Part shown: positions 38,702 through 40,130 of the stretch, piece by piece
Layout: every line of letters begins with the position of its first letter
Numbering within the stretch: the stretch's first letter is position 1
NCBI RefSeq assembly: GCF_937871865.1
Contig: NZ_CALMPD010000075.1
Span: forward strand, 1 to 40,130
From: an uncultured Legionella sp.
Lineage (GTDB): Bacteria; Pseudomonadota; Gammaproteobacteria; Legionellales; Legionellaceae
Length of the DNA: 40,130 nt
Direction of reading: 5' to 3'
Made by a program: the position numbers and the translations under genes
Notes under the pieces: model-generated
Databases searched by the model: none
The model's input: the letters and a program-made list of their open reading frames with translations, nothing else
What the model was told of the DNA's origin: nothing

Positions 38702-39858
38702 CAGGACTTACGCAAAACCCATCAAAACGGAAGGGCTTTTCAGCTCTTGAATTAAATAATTATGCAAGAGCCTTCTTTTTATCTGATAAACGGTTTCTTT
38801 TGTTGTATAGGCTATTTGTTTCATTCTAACCCAAACAAGTAACGCGCACGCAATATGATTTCTCTGTATACGCTGTTTTCGGCACTCGCATTTTTCCACG
38901 CCATTTAGCTGTTTAATTTCACGATGAAACTGCTCAATATACCAGCGCATAGCACACACATTTTGAGTATCATGACTGCAATGTTGAGATGGGTCGTTAG
39001 TCGCTACATAATCGGTCCTGTTGGTAGAAACAGGTACACGAAACAGTTTCATATAAAAATCTCCAGGCATTCCTTTAAGGCGAATTATTTTACCAAGTGT
39101 TAAATCTTCTTCGGTCCAGTTCAATTCAGTAACGGGTTTATAGTACTCCTCTGTACCCGCTGGTCTTACTAAGCGATTTCGCTTAATAGGACAATAAAAA
39201 TATTTACCTAAATTGTGGACAAATAACATAAACTTATTACTGGCATACCAGGTATCAACCAACACGGTTGTAAAGCTTAGCTGCTTGGAATATAAAGCGT
39301 TTTTAAGCATGTCCTGCACATGGTCTACTTTGCTTTTACCATCTCGCTCAGGATCAAAAATTCGATAATCAATCAACCAAAATTCTTTCGTTTCGGGATT
39401 AATATAAATACAATTTACCAGGCCAATCCCACGAACAATCCCATGTGCATTGCCACTATATTGCCAGCGAACAGATTCAATATGTCGAGAATGATTCTTG
39501 TCTAAAATGCTATCGTCAAAAACAATAAACCCACTTTTACTTTGTTTAATATCAACCTTTGTATGCTCCCAGACTAACCTGGGGGTTAACCTCTCATCCC
39601 TTAAATAGCGATTCACCATATCATGAGACAGGGAATCTACATGCTCAGCAAAATTTGTTAATGTGTAGTTAATTTGGCTGCTGAATAATACTGGCAATAA
39701 TCCAAACGTGTCACTTTATTGTTTTTGGGCGAGACATTATTATAACGAAGCGTAGAAATTTACGGTAGATTACTACACCTCAAAACAATAATCTGTGATC
39801 CATCAGCTCTTTGATACTTGATCTATTTCTCAATTTACAGGGTTTTGCGTAAGTCCTG
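38702..39858 (-). mobile_element. IS701/IS4-like insertion sequence, complete
   Basis: A 1157-bp element bounded by perfect 19-bp inverted repeats: caggacttacgcaaaaccc (38702-38720) and its complement at 39840-39858. It holds one transposase gene. The outer flanks (ttttaaa on the left, atggagt on the right) show no target duplication. With the opposed PKS fragments on the two sides, this points to a rearrangement after insertion. A 143-bp non-coding stretch lies between the transposase start and the right end. Confidence 0.9.
38708..39697 (-). CDS. DDE transposase (IS701/IS4-like)
   Basis: About 329 residues. The catalytic triad is readable: D61/D62 in FIVFDDSILDKNHS, D148 in TVLVDTWYASNKF, and E260 in RWYIEQFHREIKQLNG, the YREK-like block of IS4-group enzymes. 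RQYSGNAHG-type sequence (VRWQYSGNAHGIVRGIGLV) is shared with IS701-like elements, as I recall. The start is uncertain: TTG 39697 follows a stop by 6 codons and has no good SD. An ATG at codon 27 would cut the N-terminus but keep the triad. The frame looks intact, so the element may still be mobile. The last codons run into the left inverted repeat. Confidence 0.88.
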   Translation of the reverse strand: MPVLFSSQINYTLTNFAEHVDSLSHDMVNRYLRDERLTPRLVWEHTKVDIKQSKSGFIVFDDSILDKNHSRHIESVRWQYSGNAHGIVRGIGLVNCIYINPETKEFWLIDYRIFDPERDGKSKVDHVQDMLKNALYSKQLSFTTVLVDTWYASNKFMLFVHNLGKYFYCPIKRNRLVRPAGTEEYYKPVTELNWTEEDLTLGKIIRLKGMPGDFYMKLFRVPVSTNRTDYVATNDPSQHCSHDTQNVCAMRWYIEQFHREIKQLNGVEKCECRKQRIQRNHIACALLVWVRMKQIAYTTKETVYQIKRRLLHNYLIQELKSPSVLMGFA

Positions 39859-40130
39859 ATGGAGTTATAAAGGGTTCAGGCGTACATCATGGTGGCAAAA
39901 GCAAATCGATTACCGCTCCCAGTCTGGAAGCACAACAAAAATTAATTACTGAGGTTCTACGACAAAGCGGGGCTTCTTCTGAAAGCGTTAGCTATGTTGA
40001 AGCACACGGAACAGGAACCTCTTTGGGTGACCCGATAGAAGTAACCGCTTTGACCAGAGCGTTTCATACGGATAAAAAAGAATATTGTGCCATAGGTTCA
40101 GTCAAAACCAATATTGGTCATCTTGAGGGA
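39859..40130 (+). pseudogene. Ketosynthase middle fragment of a polyketide synthase, 5'-truncated by the IS
   Basis: Ninety-one codons are open to the window edge. They encode DGVIKGSGVHHGGKSKSITAPS, then YVEAHGTGTSLGDPIEVTAL with the first active-site His (HGTGT), and CAIGSVKTNIGHLEG with the second (NIGHLEG). This is the middle-to-late part of a KS domain. It starts directly at the IS right end with no start codon, and reads away from the IS on the strand opposite to the PKS module at 35898-38701. It falls within the interval missing from that module's KS. It could be the displaced piece of the same gene or a KS from another module. The gene continues beyond the window. Confidence 0.88.

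Noticed and set aside
38702..39858. Novel transposon with cargo
   Set aside because: Perfect inverted repeats enclose only one transposase; it is an ordinary insertion sequence.

Overview
The window looks like a chromosomal segment of a gammaproteobacterium of the Legionella group. It is AT-rich. It carries a fused aspartokinase/diaminopimelate decarboxylase, an msbA-lpxK pair, OxyR, a leucine-degradation cluster, a eukaryote-like Ser/Thr kinase of the kind Legionella exports, and a kinase plus GGDEF-EAL regulator pair. The genus call rests on gene content and protein style as I remember them; no search was run.

Layout. (1) 1-3510: hemB, a small secreted protein, and an outer-membrane FadL-type channel on the opposite strand. 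(2) 3650-11404, + strand: lysAC fusion, an AddA/RecB-like helicase-nuclease, the Fe-S carrier ATPase mrp, and a CsiV-family secreted protein. (3) 11483-13901: oxyR (-) divergent from an MFS transporter (+), with a dyad-rich intergenic region. (4) 13891-19452, - strand: pyrD and a GNAT acetyltransferase overlapping by 4 nt, then msbA, lpxK and a secreted protein of unknown function, these three tightly coupled. (5) 19553-22871, - strand: a histidine kinase overlapping a REC-PAS-GGDEF-EAL protein, a two-gene c-di-GMP signalling unit. (6) 23184-25111: an eukaryote-like protein kinase, a candidate Dot/Icm effector, convergent with an orphan SAM methyltransferase. The two stop codons sit in opposite arms of one hairpin. 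(7) 25355-35773, + strand: isovaleryl-CoA dehydrogenase, thiolase, a small membrane protein, both methylcrotonyl-CoA carboxylase subunits, methylglutaconyl-CoA hydratase, HMG-CoA lyase and acetoacetyl-CoA synthetase. Together these take isovaleryl-CoA from leucine to acetyl-CoA. (8) 35898-40130: wreckage of a modular polyketide synthase broken by an IS701/IS4-like insertion sequence.

The strongest structural signal is region 8. The IS has perfect 19-bp terminal inverted repeats and no matching flanking duplication. Ketosynthase fragments lie on both sides in opposite orientations. The - strand module has lost most of its ketosynthase and runs through three frames, yet its ACP and thioesterase look intact. 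The + strand fragment (VIKGSG to NIGHLEG) falls inside the part missing from the - strand ketosynthase and runs off the window. This implies an IS-associated inversion in a larger PKS locus.

Other unexplained structure includes a 38-bp perfect palindrome and a MITE-like inverted-repeat element between the thiolase and methylcrotonyl-CoA carboxylase genes, and REP-like hairpins at 31-82 and 35794-35884. I see no rRNA, tRNA, CRISPR array or prophage.
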